8,735 bases of DNA from Flavobacteriaceae bacterium. GTDB lineage: Bacteria; Bacteroidota; Bacteroidia; Flavobacteriales; Flavobacteriaceae. A program made the position numbers and the translations under genes. The DNA lies in NCBI GenBank assembly GCA_003511845.1, contig DOIV01000250.1, positions 2,940 to 11,674 of the forward strand, written 5' to 3'. Of this stretch, positions 1 to 6,876 are shown piece after piece (the first letter of the stretch is position 1; each line of letters begins with the position of its first letter). The notes under the pieces are model-generated. The model was given only the letters and a program-made list of their open reading frames with translations. It made no database searches and had not been told where the DNA came from.

Positions 1-849
1 CCTTTATGGGAAAGGTCTAAGGCAAGTGTAGCCATAGTAAATGAAAATTTAACTATTGAACCAGGTGAGAATCGTGCATTGATTAAAGTAAAAAATGCCG
101 ATTTAGCAATGGCTAAACTATTAGAAGCTTTTAATCCCCCTTCACCACAATTTGATTATGACATTCATCCAACGGCAGTTGTAGACAAATCAGCTAAACT
201 GGGAGATGGATGCAAGATAGGAGCAGGATGTTATGTTGGTAAGAATGTGGCTTTAGCAGATGGAGTTATACTGTACCCTAATGTTACGATAATGGATGAT
301 ACTCAAATAGGTCAACATACTATAATTTGGTCAGGCACTGTAATTAGAGAGCGTACAGAAATAGGAAGTTATTGTATTTTTCATACCAATGTGAGTATTG
401 GGGCTGACGGATTTGGTTACAGACCGAGTGATGATGGTAGAGGCTTGGTTAAAATACCACAAATTGGCAATGTAATTATTGGAGATGCTGTAGAAATAGG
501 AGCAAACAGCTGTGTCGATAGAGGAAAATTTAGTGCTACAATTATAGGTGATGGTTGCAAAATTGATAATTTAGTGCAAATTGGTCATAATTCTATAATG
601 GGTCGTTCTTGTATTATGGCAGGCCATAGTGGTTTGGCAGGTTCAGTTACTTTGGGTGATGGAGTAATTATTGGTGGAAGTGCCTCAATTAAGGATCATA
701 CAACACTCCATTCAGGTGCGACTGTAGGTGCTGGGTCTGGTGTTGTAGGCGATGTAGAGGCTGGAAAAACAGTACTGGGTTATCCTGCATGTGATTCTAG
801 AGATATGCTTAGGCAATGGGTAGCGTTGCGAAAATTAGCAAAAAAATAA
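1..849 (+). CDS. lpxD: UDP-3-O-(3-hydroxyacyl)glucosamine N-acyltransferase LpxD, 5'-truncated by the window edge
   Basis: The protein is predicted to transfer a 3-hydroxyacyl chain from acyl-ACP to the 2-amino group of UDP-3-O-acylglucosamine, the third step of lipid A synthesis in the cytoplasm. The frame is open from base 1, so 282 codons are visible and roughly 30 N-terminal residues are missing, judged from family length. The TTG at 79 is not a real start, because the reading frame before it (including [14 protein letters not shown]) matches the end of the LpxD N-terminal uridine-binding domain. From about visible residue 50 onward there are left-handed beta-helix hexapeptide repeats (for example [16 protein letters not shown]). 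LpxD landmarks include [15 protein letters not shown], a VDRG segment and QIGHNSIMG; the His of the last (codon 586-588) aligns with the catalytic His239 of E. coli LpxD. The C-terminus is a short basic helix. Bacteroidota often carry two LpxD-like genes, and I cannot tell which copy this is. Confidence 0.93.
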   Translation, partial: PLWERSKASVAIVNENLTIEPGENRALIKVKNADLAMAKLLEAFNPPSPQFDYDIHPTAVVDKSAKLGDGCKIGAGCYVGKNVALADGVILYPNVTIMDDTQIGQHTIIWSGTVIRERTEIGSYCIFHTNVSIGADGFGYRPSDDGRGLVKIPQIGNVIIGDAVEIGANSCVDRGKFSATIIGDGCKIDNLVQIGHNSIMGRSCIMAGHSGLAGSVTLGDGVIIGGSASIKDHTTLHSGATVGAGSGVVGDVEAGKTVLGYPACDSRDMLRQWVALRKLAKK

Positions 850-857
850 AAGAAAAA

Positions 858-887
858 TTCAAAAGTTAAGTAAAAATTATATATTTG
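858..887 (+). promoter_or_regulatory. Candidate Bacteroidota sigma-A promoter for the cold-shock gene
   Basis: The sequence TATATTTG at 880-887 is an exact match to the Bacteroidota -7 consensus TAnnTTTG. Nineteen bases upstream is TTC (858-860), one mismatch from the -33 TTG. Transcription would start near 892-894, giving a leader of about 30 bases before the ATG at 924. No terminator is visible between lpxD and this site, so readthrough from lpxD is also possible. AT-rich DNA yields such matches by chance. Confidence 0.4.
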
Positions 888-923
888 TAAAATATAATAA
901 ATAAGCTGAACAATAAATAACGA

Positions 924-1364
924 ATGGCAAGAGCACAAGAAACCTTTGGAAAGAAGGAAAGAGAAAAGAAACGTTTAAAGAAGCGTGAAGATAAAAAGAA
1001 AAGAAAAGAAGCACGTAAGTCTGATGAAAAAAATGATGAGTTTATCTATGTTGATGAATTTGGTCAATTGACAAGTACTCCTCCAGACCCTACAAAAAAA
1101 ATAAAGAAAATAGATGCCGAAAGTATTGTTTTAGGTATTCCTAAAAAAGAAGATCAAGAACCAGAAGATCTTATTAGAAATGGTAAGGTATCTTTTTATG
1201 ACGATAAAAAAGGTTTTGGATTTATTCTTGATTTAGAGAATCAAGAAAAATACTTTGTTCATGTTAGTGGATTATTAGATGATATCGCTGAGAATGATAA
1301 AGTATCTTTTGAGTTAGAGAGAGGGCAAAAAGGAATGAATGCTGTACGTGTTAAAAAGCAATAG
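924..1364 (+). CDS. Cold-shock-domain protein with a highly basic N-terminal extension
   Basis: This is a 146-residue predicted RNA- or single-stranded-DNA-binding protein. The C-terminal part (about residues 86-144) is a cold-shock OB fold: it begins GKVSFYDDKKGFGFI, which contains the RNP1 motif KGFGFI (96-101), and continues with an RNP2-like YFVHVS (110-115) and VSFELERGQKGMNAVRV. The first 35 residues are dominated by Lys, Arg and Glu and are probably a charged helix or disordered nucleic-acid-binding tail. A middle linker (about 36-85) contains a short acidic segment, EFIYVDEFGQLT, and a Pro-rich turn. Canonical CspA proteins have about 70 residues, so this one is twice as long. That architecture is familiar from Bacteroidota and I do not read it as a recent fusion. 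The gene appears monocistronic, with its own candidate promoter and a strong terminator after it. A role in RNA chaperoning is inferred from the family; the function of the tail is unknown. Confidence 0.9.
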   Translation: MARAQETFGKKEREKKRLKKREDKKKRKEARKSDEKNDEFIYVDEFGQLTSTPPDPTKKIKKIDAESIVLGIPKKEDQEPEDLIRNGKVSFYDDKKGFGFILDLENQEKYFVHVSGLLDDIAENDKVSFELERGQKGMNAVRVKKQ

Positions 1365-1398
1365 CATTTTACTTAACTAAATAAAAATAAATTTATAT

Positions 1399-1427
1399 AA
1401 GCTTGATGATTTTCATCAAGCTTTTTT
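1399..1427 (+). terminator. Rho-independent terminator after the cold-shock gene
   Basis: A perfect 11-bp stem (AAGCTTGATGA at 1399-1409 pairing with TCATCAAGCTT at 1413-1423) closes a TTT loop, and a run of six T (1422-1427) follows. It begins 34 bases after the stop codon at 1362-1364. This is the clearest intrinsic terminator in the window and isolates the lpxD/cold-shock segment from the helicase gene. Confidence 0.88.
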
Positions 1428-1492
1428 ATGCACTTATTTTTAGTTGTTGATTGTAATTAGTGGTATAAGATTGTTAGATTAAAACGTAAGGC

Positions 1493-1511
1493 TAATTGAG
1501 AGAGTCAATTA
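1493..1511. repeat. Short inverted repeat, operator-like
   Basis: TAATTGA (1493-1499) and TCAATTA (1505-1511) form a perfect 7-bp inverted repeat around a GAGAG spacer. It lies about 70 bases upstream of the first candidate uvrD promoter. No T run follows and the stem is AT-rich, so it is not a terminator. It could be a dimeric regulator site or a chance occurrence. Confidence 0.25.
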
Positions 1512-1578
1512 TCTTAATAAATGTGGTGATGTTAGTATCAGTAAATAGCAAGTCAAAAAATGAAAAGAAGAATTTTTT

Positions 1579-1608
1579 TTGTGATTATTTATGATGAATT
1601 TAAATTTG
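1579..1608 (+). promoter_or_regulatory. Candidate sigma-A promoter P1 of uvrD
   Basis: TTG (1579-1581, within a run of T) is followed after 19 bases by TAAATTTG (1601-1608), an exact match to the Bacteroidota form TTG-N17-23-TAnnTTTG. Transcription would begin near 1613-1615, giving a leader of about 70 bases. Confidence 0.5.
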
Positions 1609-1630
1609 TGAATAAATTCCTGTATAATTA

Positions 1631-1661
1631 TTGCTATAAAAGTTTAATGATTGTATTTTTG
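1631..1661 (+). promoter_or_regulatory. Candidate sigma-A promoter P2 of uvrD
   Basis: TTG (1631-1633) and TATTTTTG (1654-1661) are separated by 20 bases, again an exact consensus match. The start would be near 1666-1668, leaving a leader of only about 15 bases before the GTG at 1683. P1 and P2 may both be used, or only one may be real. Confidence 0.45.
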
Positions 1662-1682
1662 ACCCTATTCTAAATTTCTATA

Positions 1683-4013
1683 GTGTCAGATTATCTCAAT
1701 GAATTAAATGAAGCTCAAAAAGCTGCTGTTTTGCAAAAAGACGGTGCCATGATTATTATTGCTGGTGCAGGCTCTGGTAAAACACGTGTATTAACATATA
1801 GAATTGCTCATTTAATGAAGCAAGGTGTTGATGCATTTAGTATTTTATCTTTGACTTTTACGAACAAAGCTGCTCGTGAAATGAAAACTAGAATTGCCAA
1901 AATGGTTGGTGAAAGCGAAGCTAAGAATTTATGGATGGGTACTTTCCACTCCGTTTTTGCAAGAATTTTACGCTCAGAGGCGGATAAATTAGGGTATCCT
2001 AGAAATTTTACAATTTATGATACGCAAGATTCTGTTCGATTGATTTCTTCTATCATTAAAGAAATGGGCTTAGAGAAGGATAGGTATAAACCCAAACAGG
2101 TTTTGAGTCGTATATCTTCATTTAAAAACAGCTTGATTACTGTAAAAGCCTATTATCAAACTCCAGAATTAAAAGAAGCGGATGCAATGGCAAACCGTCC
2201 AAAAATAGGAGAAATTTACCATCAATATGTTGATCGTTGTTTTAAAGCTGGGGCAATGGATTTTGATGACTTATTGTTAAGAACTAATGAATTATTAACA
2301 CGCTTCCCAGATGTGTTGGCAAAATATCAAGATAGATTCCGTTATATTTTGGTCGATGAGTACCAAGACACCAATCATTCGCAATATTTAATTGTGAGAG
2401 CCTTAGCAGACAGGTTTCAGAATATTTGTGTAGTTGGTGATGACTCTCAAAGTATCTATGCCTTTAGAGGGGCTAATATTCAGAATATCTTAAATTTTCA
2501 ACGTGATTATGAAGATGTTAAGATTTATAAATTAGAGCAAAATTATCGATCTACAAGTAATATTGTGCAAGCGGCAAATAGTGTTATTGAAAAGAATAAA
2601 ACCAAATTAGATAAAGAAATTTGGACAGCCAATGGTGAAGGTGAAAAAGTAAAAATAATGCGAACCCTTTCTGAGGGTGAAGAAGGTCGTTTTGTGGCGA
2701 ATTCCATTTTTGATAATAAAATGAATCACCAACTCAAAAATGAAGCCTTTGCTATTTTGTACAGAACCAATGCTCAATCCAGAGCAATTGAAGATGCATT
2801 ACGTAAAAAAGACATAGCTTATAATATTTATGGAGGTTTATCCTTTTATCAACGTAAAGAAATTAAAGATGTGTTGTCATATTTACGTCTGATTGTGAAT
2901 CCTAATGACGAAGAAGCTCTAAAAAGAGTCATCAATTATCCTGCAAGAGGAGTAGGGCAGACTACTATTGAACGCTTAAGTGTTGCTGCCAATCATTATA
3001 AAAAATCAATTTATGAAATCTTAGAAAACTTAGATCAAATTGACATAAAAATTAATAGTGGTACAAAACTCAAATTGCAAAATTTTGTAATGATGATAAA
3101 GAGTTTTCAAATTGAAGCCGCTACAAAAAATGCATTTGAAGTTGCCGAATTTGTGGTGAAACAAACTAAGGTTATAAAAGAATTAGAAAAAGATGCAGCT
3201 CCTGAAGCAGTGAGTAGAGTCGAGAATGTACAAGAGCTACTAAATGGTTTGAAAGATTTTATTGAAGTACAAAAAGAAAAAGAAGAAGATGATTCGTTAT
3301 CCTTTTTTCTTGAAGATGTAGCTTTAGCAAGTAGTATTGATAATGATAAAAATAAAGATATTGATAGTGTCTCTTTAATGACCATACATTTAGCAAAAGG
3401 GTTAGAGTTTCAGTATGTGTATATCGTTGGGTTGGAAGAAAATTTATTTCCTTCTGCGATGAGTATGAATACACGAAGCGAATTAGAAGAAGAACGACGT
3501 TTGTTTTATGTAGCATTGACCAGAGCTGAAAAACAAGCTTATTTATCTTATGCCCATTCTAGATATCGGTGGGGAAAATTAATAGATTGTGAACCAAGTC
3601 GATTTTTAGAAGAAATTGACGATAAATATGTCGATTTAATGGTGCCAAAAGTATCACCACAAATCAATAAATTTATCAATGAAGATATTTTTGGTACTGT
3701 ACCTCAAGATAAGATAAGGTTCAAAAAACCAGTTACTAGAGATTTCCATAAAAAGAAAGTAAAACAAAAGATAAAACCAGAAACGATACAGATTAGTACT
3801 CCTAAAAATTTAAAAAAAGTGAGTAAAGTTCCTGGTAATTTATTTGATAGTAATATTACCGTTGGAAATGTTGTTAGACATTCAAAATTTGGTAGAGGAG
3901 AAGTGATAAGTTTAGAAGGTTTAGGGTCTAATAAAAAAGCAGAAATAGCATTTGATACTGTAGGGAAAAAGAAATTATTATTGCAATTTGCCAAACTTAA
4001 AATTTTAGGATAA
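1683..4013 (+). CDS. uvrD: UvrD/PcrA-type ATP-dependent 3'-5' DNA helicase
   Basis: This 776-residue superfamily 1A helicase unwinds DNA during nucleotide-excision and mismatch repair and clears proteins from DNA. All signature motifs are visible: Q-motif LNEAQKAAV (8-16), Walker A AGAGSGKT (27-34), Ia LTFTNKAA (57-64), II VDEYQDT (224-230), III VVGDDSQSIYAFRGA (250-264), IV LEQNYRS (284-290), V TIHLAKGLEF (567-576) and VI EERRLFYVALTRAE (603-616). A Lys-rich linker (about 680-715) leads to a C-terminal Tudor-like module (about 727-774, containing VVRHSKFGRGEVISLEG) of the kind that in PcrA/UvrD contacts RNA polymerase. The GTG start is set by an in-frame TAA at 1671-1673 and by alignment of the N-terminus with family members; no ATG is available. 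Length is normal for the family. The gene stands alone with its own promoters. The UvrD/PcrA assignment is firm; choosing between the two names is convention. Confidence 0.97.
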   Translation: MSDYLNELNEAQKAAVLQKDGAMIIIAGAGSGKTRVLTYRIAHLMKQGVDAFSILSLTFTNKAAREMKTRIAKMVGESEAKNLWMGTFHSVFARILRSEADKLGYPRNFTIYDTQDSVRLISSIIKEMGLEKDRYKPKQVLSRISSFKNSLITVKAYYQTPELKEADAMANRPKIGEIYHQYVDRCFKAGAMDFDDLLLRTNELLTRFPDVLAKYQDRFRYILVDEYQDTNHSQYLIVRALADRFQNICVVGDDSQSIYAFRGANIQNILNFQRDYEDVKIYKLEQNYRSTSNIVQAANSVIEKNKTKLDKEIWTANGEGEKVKIMRTLSEGEEGRFVANSIFDNKMNHQLKNEAFAILYRTNAQSRAIEDALRKKDIAYNIYGGLSFYQRKEIKDVLSYLRLIVNPNDEEALKRVINYPARGVGQTTIERLSVAANHYKKSIYEILENLDQIDIKINSGTKLKLQNFVMMIKSFQIEAATKNAFEVAEFVVKQTKVIKELEKDAAPEAVSRVENVQELLNGLKDFIEVQKEKEEDDSLSFFLEDVALASSIDNDKNKDIDSVSLMTIHLAKGLEFQYVYIVGLEENLFPSAMSMNTRSELEEERRLFYVALTRAEKQAYLSYAHSRYRWGKLIDCEPSRFLEEIDDKYVDLMVPKVSPQINKFINEDIFGTVPQDKIRFKKPVTRDFHKKKVKQKIKPETIQISTPKNLKKVSKVPGNLFDSNITVGNVVRHSKFGRGEVISLEGLGSNKKAEIAFDTVGKKKLLLQFAKLKILG

Positions 4014-4040
4014 AACTTATTTAACATTAGAAATTTGTAA

Positions 4041-4072
4041 TTTGGTAATAGCTAAATAAAGTAGTTTCTTTG
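4041..4072 (+). promoter_or_regulatory. Candidate promoter of the DUF4290-murA unit
   Basis: TTTG (4041-4044) is followed after 20 bases by TTTCTTTG (4065-4072), one mismatch from TAnnTTTG. A start near 4077 would give a leader of about 29 bases. No terminator is visible after uvrD in this 92-base gap, so partial readthrough from uvrD is possible. Confidence 0.33.
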
Positions 4073-4105
4073 TTCGTTATAATTACTTAATAAAAAATAG
4101 AATAG

Positions 4106-4765
4106 ATGGAGTTTGATTTAGAATACAATTCAGCAAGAGAACATTTGATTATACCAGAATACGGACGTCATGTTCAGAAACTGGTAAATCATTGTATAGC
4201 ACTTGAAACAAAAGAGGAACGCAATAAAATGGCGAATGCTATAATTGATGTAATGGGTAATTTACAACCGCATTTAAGAGATGTGCCAGATTTCAAGCAT
4301 AAATTATGGGATCAGATTTTTATCATGTCTGATTTTAAATTAGATGCTGAATCTCCATACAATACACCTTCACAAGAAGAATTGACAGCTAAGCCTGATA
4401 AATTAGGTTATCCGAAATCGGCTTCTAAGTATAAATTTTATGGTAATAATATTCAAACCATGATTGATACAGCATTAACTTGGGAAGAAGGAGACCTTAA
4501 AGAAGCATTGGTTTTTACTATTTCCAATCATATGAAAAAGTGTTATTTGAATTGGAATAAAGATACAGTTGATGATGAAGTGATTTTCAAACATTTAACA
4601 GAGCTTTCAGGTGGTAAAATTAACTTATCAACTGCTGATGAAACATTGTCAGAAAGTAAAAATTTACTAAGAAAAAAAGTCTCTAACAAGCATAAGAACA
4701 ATAATAACGGTAAAGGAAAGTTTAGTAAGCATAACAAATCAAATAAACCTTATAGAAAAAGGTAA
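4106..4765 (+). CDS. DUF4290-family protein, function unknown
   Basis: This 219-residue protein matches from memory the DUF4290 family, which is confined to Bacteroidota and regularly precedes murA. It begins MEFDLEYNSAREHLIIPEYG and continues as an apparently helical cytoplasmic domain (about residues 1-188). That domain holds conserved-looking polar and aromatic positions, including YGRHVQ (19-24), NLQPHLRDVPDFKHKLWD (52-69), LGYPKS (100-105), YKFYGNNI (109-116) and NHMKKCYLNWN (141-151). There is no signal peptide or membrane segment. The last 31 residues (189-219) are a low-complexity tail rich in Lys, Asn, Ser and Arg, strongly basic and probably disordered, which suggests contact with nucleic acid, the ribosome or another acidic partner. 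The stop lies 19 bases before murA, so the two are probably co-transcribed and, by inference, may share a link to envelope growth. No catalytic motif is recognisable and I assign no function. Confidence 0.85.
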   Translation: MEFDLEYNSAREHLIIPEYGRHVQKLVNHCIALETKEERNKMANAIIDVMGNLQPHLRDVPDFKHKLWDQIFIMSDFKLDAESPYNTPSQEELTAKPDKLGYPKSASKYKFYGNNIQTMIDTALTWEEGDLKEALVFTISNHMKKCYLNWNKDTVDDEVIFKHLTELSGGKINLSTADETLSESKNLLRKKVSNKHKNNNNGKGKFSKHNKSNKPYRKR

Positions 4766-4784
4766 TTAAACTTTTCAATAAATA

Positions 4785-6095
4785 ATGGGTACTTTTAAAA
4801 TAGAAGGAGGGCATCAATTAAAAGGAGAAATTACACCTCAAGGAGCTAAAAATGAAGCTTTGCAAATTCTATGTGCAGTATTATTGACACCAGAAGAAGT
4901 AATTATTTCTAACATTCCAGATATTAAAGATGTCAATAAATTGATGAATTTATTAGAAAGCTTAGGTGTGAAAGTTCAAAAGAAAGGACAAAGCACTTAT
5001 AGTTTTCAAGCCGATAATATAAATCTCGATTATTTAGAAACTCAGAAATTTAGAGAAGAAGGTAGTGGTTTAAGAGGCTCTATAATGATTGTTGGCCCTA
5101 TGTTAGCTAGGTTTGGTAAAGGGTACATTCCTAAACCAGGCGGTGATAAAATAGGAAGAAGGCGTTTAGATACGCATTTTGAGGGCTTTATGAAACTTGG
5201 TGCTGATTTTCGTTTCAATAAAGAAGATCACTTTTATGGAGTAGAAGCTAAGTCTTTAAAAGGAACTTACATGTTGTTAGATGAAGCTTCTGTTACAGGT
5301 ACAGCAAATATTGTTATGGCTGCGGTTTTAGCTGAAGGAAAAACTACGATATATAACGCAGCATGCGAACCTTATTTGCAACAATTATGTAAAATGTTAA
5401 ATAGAATGGGTGCCAAAATAACTGGTATTGGTTCTAATATGATTTATATTGATGGTGTTAAATCTTTAGGTGGCACAACACATAGAATGCTACCAGATAT
5501 GATTGAAATTGGTAGTTGGATTGGACTTGCAGCAATGACCAAAAGTGAATTGACTATCAAAGATGTTAGTTGGGATGATTTAGGAGTAATACCTAATATT
5601 TTTAGAAAATTAGGAATTACTGTTGAACGTAAAGGCAATGATATTCACATTCCAAAACATGAGAATGGGTACGAGATTCAAAATTATATTGACGGTTCTA
5701 TTTTAACCATTTCTGACGCACCTTGGCCAGGTTTCACACCTGATTTATTAAGTATAATATTAGTAGTTGCTACACAAGCAAGAGGGAGTTTGTTGATACA
5801 TCAAAAAATGTTCGAAAGCCGTTTATTCTTTGTAGATAAATTGATTGATATGGGAGCTAAAGTTATTTTATGTGATCCGCATAGAGCTACTGTAATAGGT
5901 CATGATTTTGAATCAAGCCTAAAAGCGACTACCATGACTTCTCCAGATATTAGAGCAGGAGTTTCTTTATTAATTGCAGCACTTTCTGCAAAAGGAATAT
6001 CTACAATTCATAATATTGAACAAATAGATAGAGGCTATGAACGAATTGATGAACGTTTAAGAGCTATCGGAGCTAAAATCACTAGAATAGATTAA
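4785..6095 (+). CDS. murA: UDP-N-acetylglucosamine 1-carboxyvinyltransferase MurA (Asp-type active site)
   Basis: MurA transfers enolpyruvate from PEP to UDP-GlcNAc, the first committed step of peptidoglycan synthesis, in the cytoplasm. The 436-residue product has the two-domain inside-out alpha/beta fold of EPSP-synthase relatives. Visible active-site landmarks are QGAKNEAL with Lys22 and Asn23, LRGSIMIVGP with Arg97, PKPGGDKIGRRRLDTH with Arg126, WPGFTPD with Asp320 (equivalent to E. coli Asp305), and SPDIRAG with Arg390 (probably E. coli Arg397). The mobile-loop residue that is Cys115 in E. coli is Asp121 here (codon GAT at 5145-5147). This is the Asp form known from mycobacteria and chlamydiae, where it allows catalysis but prevents covalent fosfomycin attachment. 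Length is slightly above the 419 residues of E. coli. The gene follows the DUF4290 gene by 19 bases. No convincing terminator follows. The family assignment is very secure; fosfomycin insensitivity is inferred. Confidence 0.97.
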   Translation: MGTFKIEGGHQLKGEITPQGAKNEALQILCAVLLTPEEVIISNIPDIKDVNKLMNLLESLGVKVQKKGQSTYSFQADNINLDYLETQKFREEGSGLRGSIMIVGPMLARFGKGYIPKPGGDKIGRRRLDTHFEGFMKLGADFRFNKEDHFYGVEAKSLKGTYMLLDEASVTGTANIVMAAVLAEGKTTIYNAACEPYLQQLCKMLNRMGAKITGIGSNMIYIDGVKSLGGTTHRMLPDMIEIGSWIGLAAMTKSELTIKDVSWDDLGVIPNIFRKLGITVERKGNDIHIPKHENGYEIQNYIDGSILTISDAPWPGFTPDLLSIILVVATQARGSLLIHQKMFESRLFFVDKLIDMGAKVILCDPHRATVIGHDFESSLKATTMTSPDIRAGVSLLIAALSAKGISTIHNIEQIDRGYERIDERLRAIGAKITRID

Positions 6096-6247
6096 GTCTT
6101 ATAAGTATTTCAGTCTTGTTTTACCGTAATAAATACTGTCTGAGTAATTTGAATTGAGATAGGTAAACTCTTGTTAAATTATAATTTACAACCCTACATT
6201 CAAAAAGCATAATTTTTATATAATGTCAATATGTCATTTCTAAACAA

Positions 6248-6264
6248 TTGGCAGTACTTTTGTA
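6248..6264 (+). promoter_or_regulatory. Promoter region of grpE-dnaJ with sigma-54-like and sigma-A-like elements
   Basis: TTGGCAGTACTTTTGTA at 6248-6264 resembles the sigma-54 -24/-12 element TGGCAC-N5-TTGCW. The GG pair and the downstream G are correctly spaced (10 bases between), but C-to-G and C-to-T mismatches are present in the two blocks. The same stretch contains TACTTTTG (6255-6262), an exact match to the sigma-A -7 TAnnTTTG, though no good TTG lies at -33. Either reading puts transcription start near 6267-6275, giving a leader of about 20-30 bases. Just upstream, ATGTCA occurs twice at 8-base spacing (6223-6228 and 6231-6236). Confidence 0.5.
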
Positions 6265-6295
6265 TGATATTTTATAAATTAAAAGATTCATAAGA

Positions 6296-6841
6296 ATGAT
6301 TACAGAAGAAAATAAAAACGAAGAAGAGATACAAGATACAGAGCAGGTAGGTGAAGAACAAAATGAAGCTACTGAAAGTACTGATAAAGTAGATGTAGAG
6401 GCAACTTCAGAAGAAAAAATTCAACAAGAGAAAGATAAGTATCTGCGTTTATTTGCTGAGTTTGAAAATTATAAAAAACGAACTAGTAAAGAAAGAATAG
6501 AGTTATTTAAAACTGCCAATCAAGAATTAATGACAGTTTTATTGCCAATTTTGGATGATTTTGACAGAGGTTTACAAGAAATTAAAAAGGTAAAAGATAA
6601 AAACTTATTGAAAGGTATGGAACTTATCAATGAGAAATTGAAAAACACATTGAAGCAAAAAGGTCTTACTATTGCTGAGGTAAAAAAAGGAGATACTTTT
6701 GATGCTGAAATTCATGAAGCAATAACACAAATTCCTGCCCCGTCACCTAAATTGAAAGGTAAAATTATCGATGTGATAGAAAACGGATATAAGTTAGGCG
6801 ATAAAATAATTAGATTTCCTAAAGTAATTATTGGTCAATAA
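6296..6841 (+). CDS. grpE: GrpE, nucleotide exchange factor of the Hsp70 (DnaK) system
   Basis: GrpE dimers drive ADP release from DnaK so that the chaperone can rebind ATP and free its substrate. The 181-residue product has the family layout: an acidic, disordered N-terminal tail (1-38, mostly Glu, Asp, Asn), then a long helix/coiled coil starting near residue 40 with KYLRLFAEFENYKKRTSKER (48-67), a four-helix-bundle region with LLPILDDFDRGL (82-93), and a beta-domain with FDAEIHEAIT (135-144). The C-terminus, NGYKLGDKIIRFPKVIIG (163-180), is the GrpE signature. Length is typical. It is followed after 35 bases by dnaJ, with no terminator between, so the two form an operon. dnaK is not in the window, which is usual in this group. 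Confidence 0.97.
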   Translation: MITEENKNEEEIQDTEQVGEEQNEATESTDKVDVEATSEEKIQQEKDKYLRLFAEFENYKKRTSKERIELFKTANQELMTVLLPILDDFDRGLQEIKKVKDKNLLKGMELINEKLKNTLKQKGLTIAEVKKGDTFDAEIHEAITQIPAPSPKLKGKIIDVIENGYKLGDKIIRFPKVIIGQ

Positions 6842-6876
6842 TTATCAGATTTAAATTAGTTTAAAACAATAGAAGA

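Larger units (their letters stand above)
1428..1682. other. Intergenic region upstream of uvrD, no gene seen
   Basis: Together with the terminator this is part of a 318-base gap between coding regions. All frames on both strands are closed by frequent stops, apart from a 37-codon frame at 1560-1673 that I reject. The recognisable contents are a 7-bp inverted repeat at 1493-1511 and two promoter-like sites at 1579-1608 and 1631-1661. No tRNA, riboswitch or conserved RNA fold could be identified by eye. Confidence 0.6.

Noticed and set aside
79..849. LpxD read as a complete gene starting at TTG 79
   Set aside because: The frame is open back to base 1 and the upstream codons encode LpxD-like sequence, so the true start lies outside the window.
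1560..1673. 37-codon frame starting MKRRIFFVIIYDEF, just before uvrD
   Set aside because: It overlaps both candidate uvrD promoters, resembles no family I know, and its Phe/Ile/Tyr/Lys composition is what AT-rich noncoding DNA gives.
3107..3516. Minus-strand frames of 92 and 85 codons inside uvrD
   Set aside because: They are Ser/Phe/Leu-rich antisense shadows of the helicase coding sequence with no recognisable domain.
3704..4027. Minus-strand frame of 107 codons over the 3' end of uvrD
   Set aside because: Antisense of the Lys-rich linker and Tudor-like domain; its hydrophobic look comes from complementing Lys codons.
4543..4737. Minus-strand frame of 64 codons within the DUF4290 gene, resembling a membrane peptide
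   Set aside because: Leu/Phe richness results from the antisense of the Lys/Asn tail; no independent promoter or family match.
5444..5638. Minus-strand frame of 64 codons within murA
   Set aside because: Antisense shadow of a highly conserved gene.
6104..6137. AGTATTT and AAATACT inverted repeat after murA as a terminator
   Set aside because: The stem is only 7 bp of AT-rich sequence with a 20-base loop and no following T run.
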